A stretch of 41,330 bases of DNA from an uncultured Bacteroidota bacterium (GCA_903881665.1 CAIRUC010000105.1:1-41330); one strand, 5' to 3'. Numbered from the stretch's first letter, positions 17,425 through 26,623 are shown. Made by a program: numbers and translations. Notes: generated from the letters alone by a model not told the origin.

Positions 17425-19635
17425 ATGAAAAAAAGCTACTTAGCGACACTTGCACTTGTTGTAGGTATTACTGGTTCAGCATTAGCACAAACTCATCGTA
17501 ATTGCGGAACCATGGATCATTTGAATGAACAATTTGCTGCGGATCCAGGCTTAGAGCAAAGAATGCAACAAATTGAATCAGCCACCCAATCATGGATTTC
17601 AGATCCTTCACACCGAACTGGTGCTGTTATTACGATCCCTGTAGTTGTACACGTAGTATATAGTAGTACTGCTCAGAATATTTCGGATGCACAAATTCAA
17701 TCGCAAATTGCAGTATTAAATGCTGACTTCAGAAAATTAAATGCAGATGTTTCTTTAACACCTTCTGTTTTTGCAAGTTTAGCAACTGATTGTCAAATTC
17801 AATTTTGTTTAGCACAACGCGATCCGAATGGTAATGCAACCACAGGTATTGTAAGAAAAGCTACAACTACAACTTCTTTCTCTACAAACGACAACGTTAA
17901 GCGTACAGCTAACGGTGGCGATGATGCATGGAACAGTTCTCAATACTTGAATTTATGGTCGGCGAACTTAAGTGGTGGTGTATTAGGATATGCCCAATTT
18001 CCTGGCGGAACCGCTTCTACAGATGGTGTTGTAATTCTTTATTCAGCGTTTGGTAATTCAGGTTCAGCAAATGCGCCTTATAATTTAGGACGTACTGCTA
18101 CTCACGAAGTAGGTCATTGGTTAAACTTACGCCATATTTGGGGGGATGCAAGCTGCGGAAATGATCAGGTTACCGACACTCCTACTTCATCCACTTCAAA
18201 TTTCGGATGCCCTGCATTTCCTCACGTAACTTGCAGCAATGGACCTAATGGTGATATGTTTATGAATTATATGGACTACACGGATGATGCTTGTATGTAT
18301 ATGTTTACTGTTGGACAATCAGCACGTATGTCTGCTTCAATAAATACTTCTCGTACAGGCTTATTGACTTCTTTAGGATGTCAAGCACCAACAGGAGGAA
18401 CATGTGGAACTGCTGCATCATTAACTGCTGCTTCCATTACACAAACAACGGCTACATTAAGTTGGAGTGCTGTTTCTGGCGCTTCATCGTATAGCGTTCA
18501 ATACCGTGCTGTAGGTACAACTACTTGGTCGGCAGGAACAAGTGCTACCACTTCATTAGCTGTATCTGGCTTAACTGCTTCTACTGCTTATGAATTCCAA
18601 GTTACTGCAACTTGCTCGGCAACTGTTGGAACAACTTCAACAATTGGTACCTTTACTACATCAGCAGTTGTAACCTCATGCGGAACTCCTGCTACTGTTA
18701 CTTCTTCAGCAATTACATCAACAACAGCTACTCTATCCTGGGGAGCAGTTTCAGGTGTTTCTAGTTATTCAGTACAATATCGTATTGTAGGAGCTGCTAC
18801 ATGGTTAACAGGAACTAGCACCACAGCTTCGTTAAATGTTACAGGTTTAACTGCTGCTAGCAATTATCAATTCCAAGTTACTGCAACTTGTTCGGCTATT
18901 GTAGGAACGACTTCTGCGTTAGGAACATTTACAACATCAGCAGCTACCACAACTTGCACGGATTCTTATGAAGCAAATGAATCACGTACAGCGGCTAAAA
19001 CAATTGCTGTAAATACTGATATATATGCTAAAATTGGAACTTCTACCGATAAAGATTGGTTTAAAATCACAACAGTTGCTACTGCACCTAAAGTAAAAGT
19101 AGTTTTAGATCAATTAGTAGCTGACTACGATTTAGCGCTTTACAATTCTGCAGGAACTACTTTAACATCATCGGCTTTAGCAAGTACTGCAACTGAAACA
19201 GTTAAATACAATACGTCTACAACTGCTGCTACATATTACATTCAAGTTTATGGATATGGTGGTGCATTTAATGCTACATCATGTTACCACTTAAAAGTAA
19301 GCACTAGTGCTACTAATTGGAAGGTAATGGCTGATGAAACAGATGTTAATTCGCAAGCAACTATTGAAAAAATGAATTCTTTAGATCAACTTTTATTATT
19401 CCCTAATCCAGCTTCAACAGCTTTAACAATTAATTTCTTTACTCCAAATCAAGGAACATCTTCAATTGAAGTATATGATATGATTGGCAAGGTGGTTGCA
19501 ACTAAAACAATCAATAGTTTAGAAGGATTTAATGCTCAAGACTTCGATATTACATCATTAAGCAATGGAGTTTATTTCTTGAAAATGACTCAAAGTGAAA
19601 AATCAATTGTGAAGAAATTCGTAGTGAAACACTAA
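17425..19635 (+). CDS. Secreted multidomain M43 metalloprotease with two FN3 domains, T9SS cargo
   Basis: A 736-aa protein. Domains in order: signal peptide 1-22 (ending GSALAQ); M43 catalytic domain about 70-320, with HEVGHWLNLRH (His227, Glu228, His231, His237; Asn in place of the usual Gly) and Met-turn MNYMDYTDDACMYM; two fibronectin type III repeats of exactly 92 residues (327-418 and 419-510), each beginning CGT; a pre-peptidase C-terminal (PPC-like) domain about 511-630 (SYEANES, DKDWFKI, YDLALYNSAG, YYIQVYGYGG); and a T9SS type A sorting domain about 655-736 (LLLFPNPASTALTINFF to SIVKKFVVKH). It shares the catalytic core with the two minus-strand proteases. Own promoter and terminator. 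Confidence 0.92.
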   Translation: MKKSYLATLALVVGITGSALAQTHRNCGTMDHLNEQFAADPGLEQRMQQIESATQSWISDPSHRTGAVITIPVVVHVVYSSTAQNISDAQIQSQIAVLNADFRKLNADVSLTPSVFASLATDCQIQFCLAQRDPNGNATTGIVRKATTTTSFSTNDNVKRTANGGDDAWNSSQYLNLWSANLSGGVLGYAQFPGGTASTDGVVILYSAFGNSGSANAPYNLGRTATHEVGHWLNLRHIWGDASCGNDQVTDTPTSSTSNFGCPAFPHVTCSNGPNGDMFMNYMDYTDDACMYMFTVGQSARMSASINTSRTGLLTSLGCQAPTGGTCGTAASLTAASITQTTATLSWSAVSGASSYSVQYRAVGTTTWSAGTSATTSLAVSGLTASTAYEFQVTATCSATVGTTSTIGTFTTSAVVTSCGTPATVTSSAITSTTATLSWGAVSGVSSYSVQYRIVGAATWLTGTSTTASLNVTGLTAASNYQFQVTATCSAIVGTTSALGTFTTSAATTTCTDSYEANESRTAAKTIAVNTDIYAKIGTSTDKDWFKITTVATAPKVKVVLDQLVADYDLALYNSAGTTLTSSALASTATETVKYNTSTTAATYYIQVYGYGGAFNATSCYHLKVSTSATNWKVMADETDVNSQATIEKMNSLDQLLLFPNPASTALTINFFTPNQGTSSIEVYDMIGKVVATKTINSLEGFNAQDFDITSLSNGVYFLKMTQSEKSIVKKFVVKH
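18403..18954 (+). repeat. Two tandem 276-base FN3-coding repeats
   Basis: Units 18403-18678 and 18679-18954 have identical length. They encode near-identical cores such as SSYSVQYR, FQVTATCSA and GTFTTSA, and a third CT begins right after at 18955. Equal lengths and shared residues point to a tandem duplication inside the gene, now diverged at many bases. Confidence 0.85.
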
Positions 19636-19653
19636 TCATACTTATTTTATGTT

Positions 19654-19687
19654 TAAGAAAGCCTTCGCAAATGCGAAGGCTTTCTTA
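19654..19687 (+). terminator. Terminator after the 736-aa protease
   Basis: TAAGAAAGCCTTCGCA (19654-19669) pairs perfectly with TGCGAAGGCTTTCTTA (19672-19687), followed by a T-run. An in-frame ATG for the next gene at 19671 lies in this hairpin, so it is not the real start. Confidence 0.92.
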
Positions 19688-19700
19688 TTTTTACCCTATC

Positions 19701-20216
19701 ATGAAAATAAATATTTCGCCTAAACTTACTTTACGTTCGCTGCAAATTACTGATTCTGCAGGCTTTGCCGCTTATGCTAATAATCGTAATGTTTCCGATC
19801 ATCTTCGTGATGCATTCCCGAAACCTTATACTATTGATGATGCCGAGCGATTTATTCATTCGGCTTCAGGACAATTATTGCCTACCGTTTTAGCGATCGA
19901 ATACATGAATGAAATTATTGGCAGTATTGGAATATATATAGGAGAAGATATTTATCGCTTTAATGCCGAAATTGGCTATTGGATAGCAGAACCATTTTGG
20001 GGTTTAGGTATAGGCACACAAGTACTACATACCATGACCGATTATGCCTTCCAAAACTTTCCTATCGAACGTTTATTTGCTCGTCCCTTGCCATTTAATT
20101 TTGCTTCTATTCGAATATTGGAAAAATGTGATTATATTCATGAAGCCACATTGAAAAAAGCCTTAATGAAACAGGGACATTTTTATGACGAATTAATTTA
20201 TTCTAAGCTGAAGTAA
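19701..20216 (+). CDS. GNAT-family N-acetyltransferase (RimJ/RimL type)
   Basis: A 171-aa acetyl-CoA-dependent acyltransferase. Start chosen at ATG 19701 (MKINISPKLTLRSL); the frame is open to 19671 but that lies in the terminator hairpin. The fold signs are LRSLQITDSAGFAAYAN at the N-terminus, IGYWIAEPFWGLGIGTQVL (the acetyl-CoA binding segment, with the GxGIG variant of Q/RxxGxG/A) and NFASIRILEKCDYIHE (the RimJ/L-like NxxSxxxxEKxGF pattern). Substrate is unknown. It ends 6 bases before the nuclease gene and is probably co-transcribed with it. Confidence 0.87.
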   Translation: MKINISPKLTLRSLQITDSAGFAAYANNRNVSDHLRDAFPKPYTIDDAERFIHSASGQLLPTVLAIEYMNEIIGSIGIYIGEDIYRFNAEIGYWIAEPFWGLGIGTQVLHTMTDYAFQNFPIERLFARPLPFNFASIRILEKCDYIHEATLKKALMKQGHFYDELIYSKLK

Positions 20217-20222
20217 TATATT

Positions 20223-22958
20223 ATGCAAACATTTATTGATCAAGTAATCTTTGAAATTTTTCCGTACGCTACAAAAGAATTATTAGTTATTGTGCCTACG
20301 CGACGTGCTGCTACATTGCTGAAAACGCAATTGGCTCAAAAGAAGAAAACAGCTGGATTCCTTCCCACCTTTACTCCCGTTGCCGACCTTATTTCATTGT
20401 TATGTCCGTTGCCAATTGCCGACGACAACACATTATTGTTATTACTATTTGAAGCCTATAAAAAATCGGAACCAGAAATTACAATTGATGATTTTCTGAA
20501 ATGGGGAGGTCAAGTACTCGACGATTTCAACGAAATTGATCGCAATTTAATTAATGCAAACGGACTTTTTAAAAAGGTAGCCGGATTAAAAGAACTTGAA
20601 GAATTTTTTCAGCCAGATTCGGAAGAGATTGAATTACTAAATGTATTTTGGAAACAATTCTCAATGAAACCTCTTTCACCTTTAAAAGAGGAATTCTTAA
20701 GGTATTGGGAAATTTTGCCAACCTTATACAACAACTTTAATGATTTATTAGCATCGAAGAATATTGCTTATGAAGGAATGGCATGGAAATGGGCGACCGA
20801 AAACATTTCAACAAATGATAAAATTCAAAACTTTAGCAAAGTTGTTTTCGCAGGATTTTATGCAATGACAAAAACTGAAGAATTAATTGCAGAATTTCTA
20901 CAGCAACAAAATAAATTGGTTATTTTGGTAGATGCAGATAACTATTACGCCCTACCGAAATATCAGGAAGCTGGTATGTTTTTCAGAAAAGGGTATTTAG
21001 CCAATTATCAAAACCAATGGACTTCAGATTATCTTACCACAACAACAAAAAATATTAGTGTTACAGGAGTGCCTGGAAAATCGGCCATGGCACACGAAAT
21101 GGCTGTTAAAGTTTCAGCATTGCTGCAGCATGTTTCACCCGAAGAACGTGATGCCTCAGTGGTAGTACTACCAGATGATTCTTTACTGTATCCTTTCCTG
21201 CTTTCGCTTTCTAAAAATGCTGTCCCATTTAACCCTTCCATGGGATTCCCAATTGCGCAGTTCCCTTTCATGCATTTGCTTAAAACGGTAAAAATTATTC
21301 GAACGCAATTACTTATGAATAATAGCGACATTACTCATTCCGAGTTTGTCAAAACAGTTTTGCAACACCCTATCCTCTCTTTGCTATTGACAAACAACAA
21401 TAGCGACACCACAGCCATCATTAACAATAAAATTCTAAAACATCTTACCACGGTATTCGAAACAGTAGAAGAAGAAAACAATAATTTAAATCAGTTTGCA
21501 AAATTATTTGAATCATTAACAGACCCTATTTTCCCAGGCATTTACAAAAGCATTGTTCAACAAATTCAGTTATTTTCATCGCAATTAATACCTCATTTTA
21601 AATATTTAACCATCAAATCGTATTGGCAATTAGTATTCGCTGAACTCGAAAAAGTACGATTGCCTTTCCTAATCCCCGACAAACAAGGAATTCATATAAT
21701 GGGATTTCTAGAAACGAGAGTTGCCGATTACAAAAACGTATTTATTGCCTCACTTAATGAAGGCACTTTACCTGGCGACAGCATCCCAAAATCATTAATC
21801 CCCTACTCGATCAGAAAAGCATATCATTTACCTTGTAAGGAAGAACAAGAAGCCGTTACGGCATATCACTTTTATAGATTATTACAAAGAACATCGGAAG
21901 TGCATCTATTTTACAATAATGACATAACCGATTTAGGTGGCGGTGAAAAAAGTAGATATTTATTACAGATGGAAATGGAATTAGCAAAAGCAAATCCTAA
22001 TATTAACATCCATTATTTACAAGCCCACTATCAACCTCAACCATCAATTCCGGTAACAATCACTATTAAAAAAACAGAAGAGATCGTTTCTTTCATGACG
22101 AATAAATATGTTTATAGCGACTCTACAGATCTAAAAGGAAAAGGATTTTCTGCATCTTCTTTATCTACATATATTCATTGTAGTCTTAAGTTTTATTTCG
22201 AACAAATTGCAGGTCTACGCATCAACGAAACAAGTACCGAAATAGACCCTATGGTTTTTGGAAAAATACTTCATAAGTGCATGGAAAAAATTTACGAAGG
22301 TAAAGGTGAAATAACCGTTGAATTTATTAATGAAATCACAAAAGAGTTAACTACAATAATTGCAGAGGCAACAGCATCGGAATTTCGAAAAGGACATTTA
22401 TCGGGCAATGATTTATTATTACAAGGAGTAATTGACGAATTAATTAGACGAATACTTAGCTATGATGAATCGAATGCTCCATTTTTAATTCATGGTTTAG
22501 AACAAGAACTTACTATTCCATACACTATCGATTCCCTCCTAACCGTTCGATTAAAAGGTATTTTCGATCGAATTGATACACATGGAAATTATACGCATAT
22601 TCTCGACTACAAAACGGGTGGCGACGACCCTACATTACCAACAAATTTTGCAAAATTATTTACCGACACCAAACGAAAAATACCATTCCAAGTATTGCTC
22701 TATGTACTCATTTACAAATCGCTACACCCCGACGCTTTAGTGAAGGCAGGAATTTATCAAGTACGCAAATCGGCAGAAAAAGTAGTATTCTTAACAAATG
22801 ATGCTCCAGTAGATGATTTGTTAATTTCGGATTATGCCACCGGCCTTCAACAATTAATTGCTGAAATTTTCAATACAGAAATCGACTTTAAACAAACGGT
22901 TGATATAAAGAAATGTGGATACTGTGATTTTATTCGAATCTGTAACCGCGTAAATTAA
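20223..22958 (+). CDS. AddB-like protein with Fe-S PD-(D/E)XK nuclease domain
   Basis: A 911-aa protein resembling the AddB/RexB subunit of double-strand-break-processing helicase-nucleases. The N-terminal half looks like an inactivated UvrD-type helicase (LLVIVPTRRAATLLKTQL, but no Walker A GxxGxGKT). The C-terminal quarter is the nuclease: LKGIFDRIDTHG and HILDYKTGG supply the D...DxK core. Four cysteines fit the AddB iron-sulfur pattern: Cys653 (YIHCSLKFYFEQ), then Cys898, Cys901 and Cys907 (CGYCDFIRIC). An addA-type helicase is normally a neighbour, but none is in this window. It is convergent with the next gene, with no gap. Confidence 0.83.
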   Translation: MQTFIDQVIFEIFPYATKELLVIVPTRRAATLLKTQLAQKKKTAGFLPTFTPVADLISLLCPLPIADDNTLLLLLFEAYKKSEPEITIDDFLKWGGQVLDDFNEIDRNLINANGLFKKVAGLKELEEFFQPDSEEIELLNVFWKQFSMKPLSPLKEEFLRYWEILPTLYNNFNDLLASKNIAYEGMAWKWATENISTNDKIQNFSKVVFAGFYAMTKTEELIAEFLQQQNKLVILVDADNYYALPKYQEAGMFFRKGYLANYQNQWTSDYLTTTTKNISVTGVPGKSAMAHEMAVKVSALLQHVSPEERDASVVVLPDDSLLYPFLLSLSKNAVPFNPSMGFPIAQFPFMHLLKTVKIIRTQLLMNNSDITHSEFVKTVLQHPILSLLLTNNNSDTTAIINNKILKHLTTVFETVEEENNNLNQFAKLFESLTDPIFPGIYKSIVQQIQLFSSQLIPHFKYLTIKSYWQLVFAELEKVRLPFLIPDKQGIHIMGFLETRVADYKNVFIASLNEGTLPGDSIPKSLIPYSIRKAYHLPCKEEQEAVTAYHFYRLLQRTSEVHLFYNNDITDLGGGEKSRYLLQMEMELAKANPNINIHYLQAHYQPQPSIPVTITIKKTEEIVSFMTNKYVYSDSTDLKGKGFSASSLSTYIHCSLKFYFEQIAGLRINETSTEIDPMVFGKILHKCMEKIYEGKGEITVEFINEITKELTTIIAEATASEFRKGHLSGNDLLLQGVIDELIRRILSYDESNAPFLIHGLEQELTIPYTIDSLLTVRLKGIFDRIDTHGNYTHILDYKTGGDDPTLPTNFAKLFTDTKRKIPFQVLLYVLIYKSLHPDALVKAGIYQVRKSAEKVVFLTNDAPVDDLLISDYATGLQQLIAEIFNTEIDFKQTVDIKKCGYCDFIRICNRVN

Positions 22959-23327
22959 TTAGTTAGCATTTCTATCATTTGCGTCCATTCTACTCGATAA
23001 TGATTCAATAAAGGAATTAGAGATCGAAAGAAGAATGCTAAACAATAATGCCACCCAAAAACCATCCACCTTAAAACCACTTTTAAGAATATTACTTGCA
23101 ATTAGAATAATTCCTGCGTTAATTACCAACAAAAATAAACCAAGCGAAACCACTGTAATAGGCAAAGTAAGAAATATCAATACGGGCTTCAGGAAAATAT
23201 TAAGCAATATGATCACAAAGGAAACTAAAATAGCTGCCGACATTCCTTGAACTTCAACGCCAGGCATAAAGGAGGCAATTAAGAAAATGGCTAATGCCAT
23301 CGACATTACTTTCACTAAAAACTTCAT
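22959..23327 (-). CDS. Small four-helix membrane protein, phage-holin-4-like family (PF04020 type)
   Basis: A 122-aa, very hydrophobic protein with four predicted membrane helices (about 5-20, 29-48, 54-78, 88-108). The family signs are LNIFLKPVLIFLTLPITVVSLGLFLLVINAG (shown by its pieces LKPVLIFLTLPIT and GLFLLVINAG) and a polar tail SRMDANDRNAN. The family is called phage holin superfamily IV by name, but it is a common chromosomal membrane protein of unknown role and no other phage genes are near. A minus-strand -7 element lies 29 bases upstream. Alternative function cannot be proposed from sequence. Confidence 0.82.
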   Translation of the reverse strand: MKFLVKVMSMALAIFLIASFMPGVEVQGMSAAILVSFVIILLNIFLKPVLIFLTLPITVVSLGLFLLVINAGIILIASNILKSGFKVDGFWVALLFSILLSISNSFIESLSSRMDANDRNAN

Positions 23328-23356
23328 AAAACGAATATTATCTTTAAATTATACAA

Positions 23357-23364
23357 CAAAGGTA
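23357..23364 (-). promoter_or_regulatory. -7 promoter element of the holin-like gene
   Basis: Minus-strand TACCTTTG (23364 to 23357) is an exact TAnnTTTG, 29 bases before the ATG. Confidence 0.5.
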
Positions 23365-23514
23365 AAATCAAATCAGGTGGAATCACAGATAAATTTTATT
23401 TTTCTATCAGATTTGGTAAAAAAACAGTATTTTCAATTAAAATAGGCTACTTAATCGGTCTTTATATGTGTAATCGTTAAACTTTATCAGTTACCTTTTG
23501 TTAAAAAGGACAAT

Positions 23515-24606
23515 ATGCATCATATCAAATTTTCAAAATTCATCCCTCCTGAAGAGAACGGTTCATATGAATCGCTAGAGAAGCTTTTCATAGAGCTATT
23601 ACAATACACCGCAGGTGATGCTAATGAAGCTATTACATGGCTTACCGAATTAGATAAACAATATACGATTACTACACCTCAATATGGCATTGGCGACTTC
23701 ATTAACGACCTTAAATCAAAAGGTTTGTTAAATGAAGATGAAAATAAAAACTTTTCCATAACTCCTAAAACCGAACAAAGTATTCGCAAATCTTCACTCG
23801 ATGAAATTTTCGGAAAGCTAAAAAAAGCCGGTAAGGGCACTCATAAAACCACAAAAACCGGAATTGGCGATGAAACGAGTGCCGAAATTCGTCCCTGGCA
23901 GTTTGGTGATAGTCACGAACAGGTAAATCTAACCAATTCAATTCGTAATGCGCAAGTAAATCACGGAGTGGATGAATTCTCGATGACTGAAGACGATTTA
24001 GAAGTTCAAGAGCGTGAGCATAAATCACACAACGCTACTGTTTTAATGATTGATATTTCTCATAGTATGATTCTGTATGGCGAAGACCGAATAACTCCTG
24101 CCAAAAAAACAGCTATGGCGTTAGCCGAGCTTATTAAAACAAGATATCCAAAAGACATGCTTGATATTGTTGTCTTTGGGGATGATGCTTGGCCAATCAG
24201 CATTAAAGATTTGCCGTATCTGCAAGTGGGCCCTTATCATACAAATACCTCTGCTGGATTAGAATTGGCAATGGACTTATTAAGACGTAGAAAGACACCG
24301 AACAAACAAATTTTCATGATTACAGATGGCAAGCCCAGTTGTATGAAAGTTGCAGGACAATACTATAAAAACAGTTTCGGACTCGATAAAAAAATTTTGA
24401 ATAATGTTTTAAACTTGGCAGGACAAGCGCGTCGTTTAAACATTCCTATTACTACATTCATGATTGCTCAAGATCCTTATCTACAACAGTTCGTAAGAGA
24501 TTTTACACGAACAAATAACGGTCGTGCCTTTTACAGTTCACTCAATGGACTGGGAGAGTTTATGTTTGAAGATTATATTAAAAACCGTAAAAAAACAGTA
24601 CGCTAA
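23515..24606 (+). CDS. VWA-domain protein (ChlD/CoxE-like partner of a MoxR-type ATPase)
   Basis: A 363-aa cytosolic protein. The first 140 residues are charged and helical (DFINDLKSKGLLNEDE). The von Willebrand A domain covers about 170-340 with the MIDAS metal site MIDISHS (Asp180, Ser182, Ser184), a later Thr in GPYHTNTSAG, and FMITDGKPS. The next gene encodes an AAA+ ATPase of the MoxR/Mg-chelatase type; such pairs act together as metal-insertion or protein-remodelling chaperones. The two genes share the same reading frame and are separated by just one TAA (24604-24606). The AAAGGA at 23505-23510 may be a ribosome site. Client is unknown. Confidence 0.86.
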   Translation: MHHIKFSKFIPPEENGSYESLEKLFIELLQYTAGDANEAITWLTELDKQYTITTPQYGIGDFINDLKSKGLLNEDENKNFSITPKTEQSIRKSSLDEIFGKLKKAGKGTHKTTKTGIGDETSAEIRPWQFGDSHEQVNLTNSIRNAQVNHGVDEFSMTEDDLEVQEREHKSHNATVLMIDISHSMILYGEDRITPAKKTAMALAELIKTRYPKDMLDIVVFGDDAWPISIKDLPYLQVGPYHTNTSAGLELAMDLLRRRKTPNKQIFMITDGKPSCMKVAGQYYKNSFGLDKKILNNVLNLAGQARRLNIPITTFMIAQDPYLQQFVRDFTRTNNGRAFYSSLNGLGEFMFEDYIKNRKKTVR

Positions 24607-26088
24607 TTGAAAAAGATATCATCACCAGAAAAAATTACTACACTCGCACAATTAAAAGAATCGGGGTATAAGGCGCGAAGTATTAAGCAAGAGCTAAGAG
24701 AAAACTTAATAGATGCTTTACGAAATAAAACCATTCTATTCAAGAATATTAAGGGCTATGAAGAAACGGTCATCCCACAACTAGAAACGGCCATTTTATC
24801 ACAGCATAATATTCTTTTATTGGGATTACGAGGTCAGGCAAAAACAAAACTCTCGAGAATGATGATTCATTTACTCGACGATTATATTCCAGTAATTACA
24901 GGAAGCGAACTCAACGAAGATCCAATGCATCCTATTTCACAAGCTGCTCGCCAATTAATTGCTGAAGCAGGCGACGACACTCCTGTATCATGGATGCATA
25001 GAAATGAAAGGTATGTAGAAAAATTAGCCACACCAGATGTATCAGTAGCCGATTTAATTGGCGACCTCGACCCAATAAAAGCAGCCAATTTAAAACTTAG
25101 CTATGCTGATGAAAGAGTGATTCATTATGGTTTAGTTCCTCGTTCGCATAGAAGTATTTTTGTTATCAATGAACTTCCCGACTTACAAGCAAGAATTCAA
25201 GTAGCGTTATTCAATATCTTACAAGAAGGTGATATACAGATCAGAGGATTTCGTGTTCGCTTACCAATAGATCTTCAGTTTGTTTTTACTGCAAATCCAG
25301 AAGATTATACAAATCGTGGTTCCATTGTAACTCCATTAAAAGACCGTATCGGAAGTCAAATTTTAACGCATTATCCGAAATCGGTAGAAATTTCACAAGC
25401 CATCACCAAACAAGAAGCGCAATTAAGCGATGATCAAAGAAACTGTATTTCCGTTCCTCAATTAGTCGAGAAATTACTAGAACAAATTTCATTTGAAGCC
25501 CGAAAGAGTGAATATATTGATCAGAAAAGTGGAGTGTCTGCACGATTAACAATTAGTGCATATGAGAATTTAGTTAGCGTTGTTCAACGTAGGATGTTAT
25601 TAAATAATGAAACAACGGGAGTAGCCAGAATCAATGATTTATACGGAGTAATTCCCTCAATCACAGGAAAAGTAGAATTAGTATACGAAGGCGAATTAGA
25701 AGGAATTTCAAATGTGGCATATACACTAATAAGTAAAACTATTCGACACGAGTTTATCAATTATTTTCCTGACCCCGAAAGAGCTAAAAAATCGAAACAA
25801 GGAAATGTATATAAAGAAATTCTTGAATGGTTTAATGAAGGCAATGAAATAGACCTCATGCATTCTTCAGCTGATAAAGAGCATATCAAACAACTCGACA
25901 AAATAAAGGCACTTCAAACTATCGTTAACAGCTTTCATAAAAACAGTAGTAAAGCAGATAGTCTTTTACTTCGTGAATTTATACTTCATGGCCTTGCCGA
26001 ATTTTCTCAAATTAGTAAACGCCGCATGGAAAGCACGATCTTATTCAGTGATTTAGTAGGCTCTATTTTTAATCCCGGAAACGAATAA
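24607..26088 (+). CDS. MoxR/Mg-chelatase-like AAA+ ATPase with TTG start
   Basis: A 493-aa ATPase. Walker A variant GLRGQAKT (73-80), Walker B-like SIFVINELPDL, and VFTANPEDYTNRGSIVTPLKDR, the sensor/arginine-finger region of MoxR and ChlI families. The first in-frame ATG lies beyond Walker A (MMIHLLDD), so the start must be the TTG at 24607, which directly abuts the TAA of the VWA gene in the same frame. The N-terminal motif TTLAQLKESGYKARSIKQELRENLI matches what I recall of this family's start, here read in two parts: TLAQLKESGYK and SIKQELRENLI. Probably works with the upstream VWA protein. Glutathione peroxidase follows after 25 bases. Confidence 0.86.
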   Translation: MKKISSPEKITTLAQLKESGYKARSIKQELRENLIDALRNKTILFKNIKGYEETVIPQLETAILSQHNILLLGLRGQAKTKLSRMMIHLLDDYIPVITGSELNEDPMHPISQAARQLIAEAGDDTPVSWMHRNERYVEKLATPDVSVADLIGDLDPIKAANLKLSYADERVIHYGLVPRSHRSIFVINELPDLQARIQVALFNILQEGDIQIRGFRVRLPIDLQFVFTANPEDYTNRGSIVTPLKDRIGSQILTHYPKSVEISQAITKQEAQLSDDQRNCISVPQLVEKLLEQISFEARKSEYIDQKSGVSARLTISAYENLVSVVQRRMLLNNETTGVARINDLYGVIPSITGKVELVYEGELEGISNVAYTLISKTIRHEFINYFPDPERAKKSKQGNVYKEILEWFNEGNEIDLMHSSADKEHIKQLDKIKALQTIVNSFHKNSSKADSLLLREFILHGLAEFSQISKRRMESTILFSDLVGSIFNPGNE

Positions 26089-26113
26089 ACAAAACCAATA
26101 AAAACCGTAAAAA

Positions 26114-26623
26114 ATGTTCAACCTAATCTTAAGTATGATGTTGTTTATTACAGCTCCCAAAACTATTTATGAGTTTAAAATAAAATCGATCGACGGAAAA
26201 ATAATCGATCTAAGTCAATATAAAGGGAAGAAAATCCTTATTGTAAATTCTGCTTCTCAATGTGGTTATACTCCGCAATACGAAGCATTACAAAAACTTT
26301 CCGAAACCTATAAAGATAAATTAGTAGTACTTGCATTTCCCGCAAACAATTTCGGAGAACAAGAACCAGGAACTGACGCTGACATTAAAACTTTTTGCAG
26401 CAAATCTTATAAAGTAAGTTTTCCAATGGCATCAAAAGTATCGGTGAAAGGAAACGATATTAACGAATTGTTTAAATGGCTTACTACCCAAGAAAATCCT
26501 GATTTCACAGGTGATATTAACTGGAATTTCGAAAAATTCTTAATCGACGAAAACGGAAAATTAATTAGAAGATACCGCTCTAAAGTGCGACCGTTGGATG
26601 TTGATATTTTAAAGCAACTGTAA
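26114..26623 (+). CDS. Glutathione-peroxidase-family (thioredoxin-type) peroxidase
   Basis: A 169-aa peroxidase that reduces hydroperoxides. The catalytic residues are present: Cys50 in NSASQCGYTPQY (cysteine, not selenocysteine), Gln83 in NNFGEQEPG, and Trp137-Asn138 in INWNFEKFL. Cys95 (KTFCSKSY) sits where two-Cys, thioredoxin-dependent members have their resolving cysteine, so thioredoxin rather than glutathione is the likelier reductant. The first 14 residues (FNLILSMMLFITAP) are hydrophobic and could be a short signal peptide, placing the enzyme in the periplasm. It lies 25 bases after the ATPase gene and is convergent with the response regulator. Confidence 0.9.
   Translation: MFNLILSMMLFITAPKTIYEFKIKSIDGKIIDLSQYKGKKILIVNSASQCGYTPQYEALQKLSETYKDKLVVLAFPANNFGEQEPGTDADIKTFCSKSYKVSFPMASKVSVKGNDINELFKWLTTQENPDFTGDINWNFEKFLIDENGKLIRRYRSKVRPLDVDILKQL

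Noticed and set aside
22959..23327. Prophage remnant, because of the holin-family name
   Set aside because: No endolysin, integrase or structural gene nearby; the family is a common chromosomal membrane protein.
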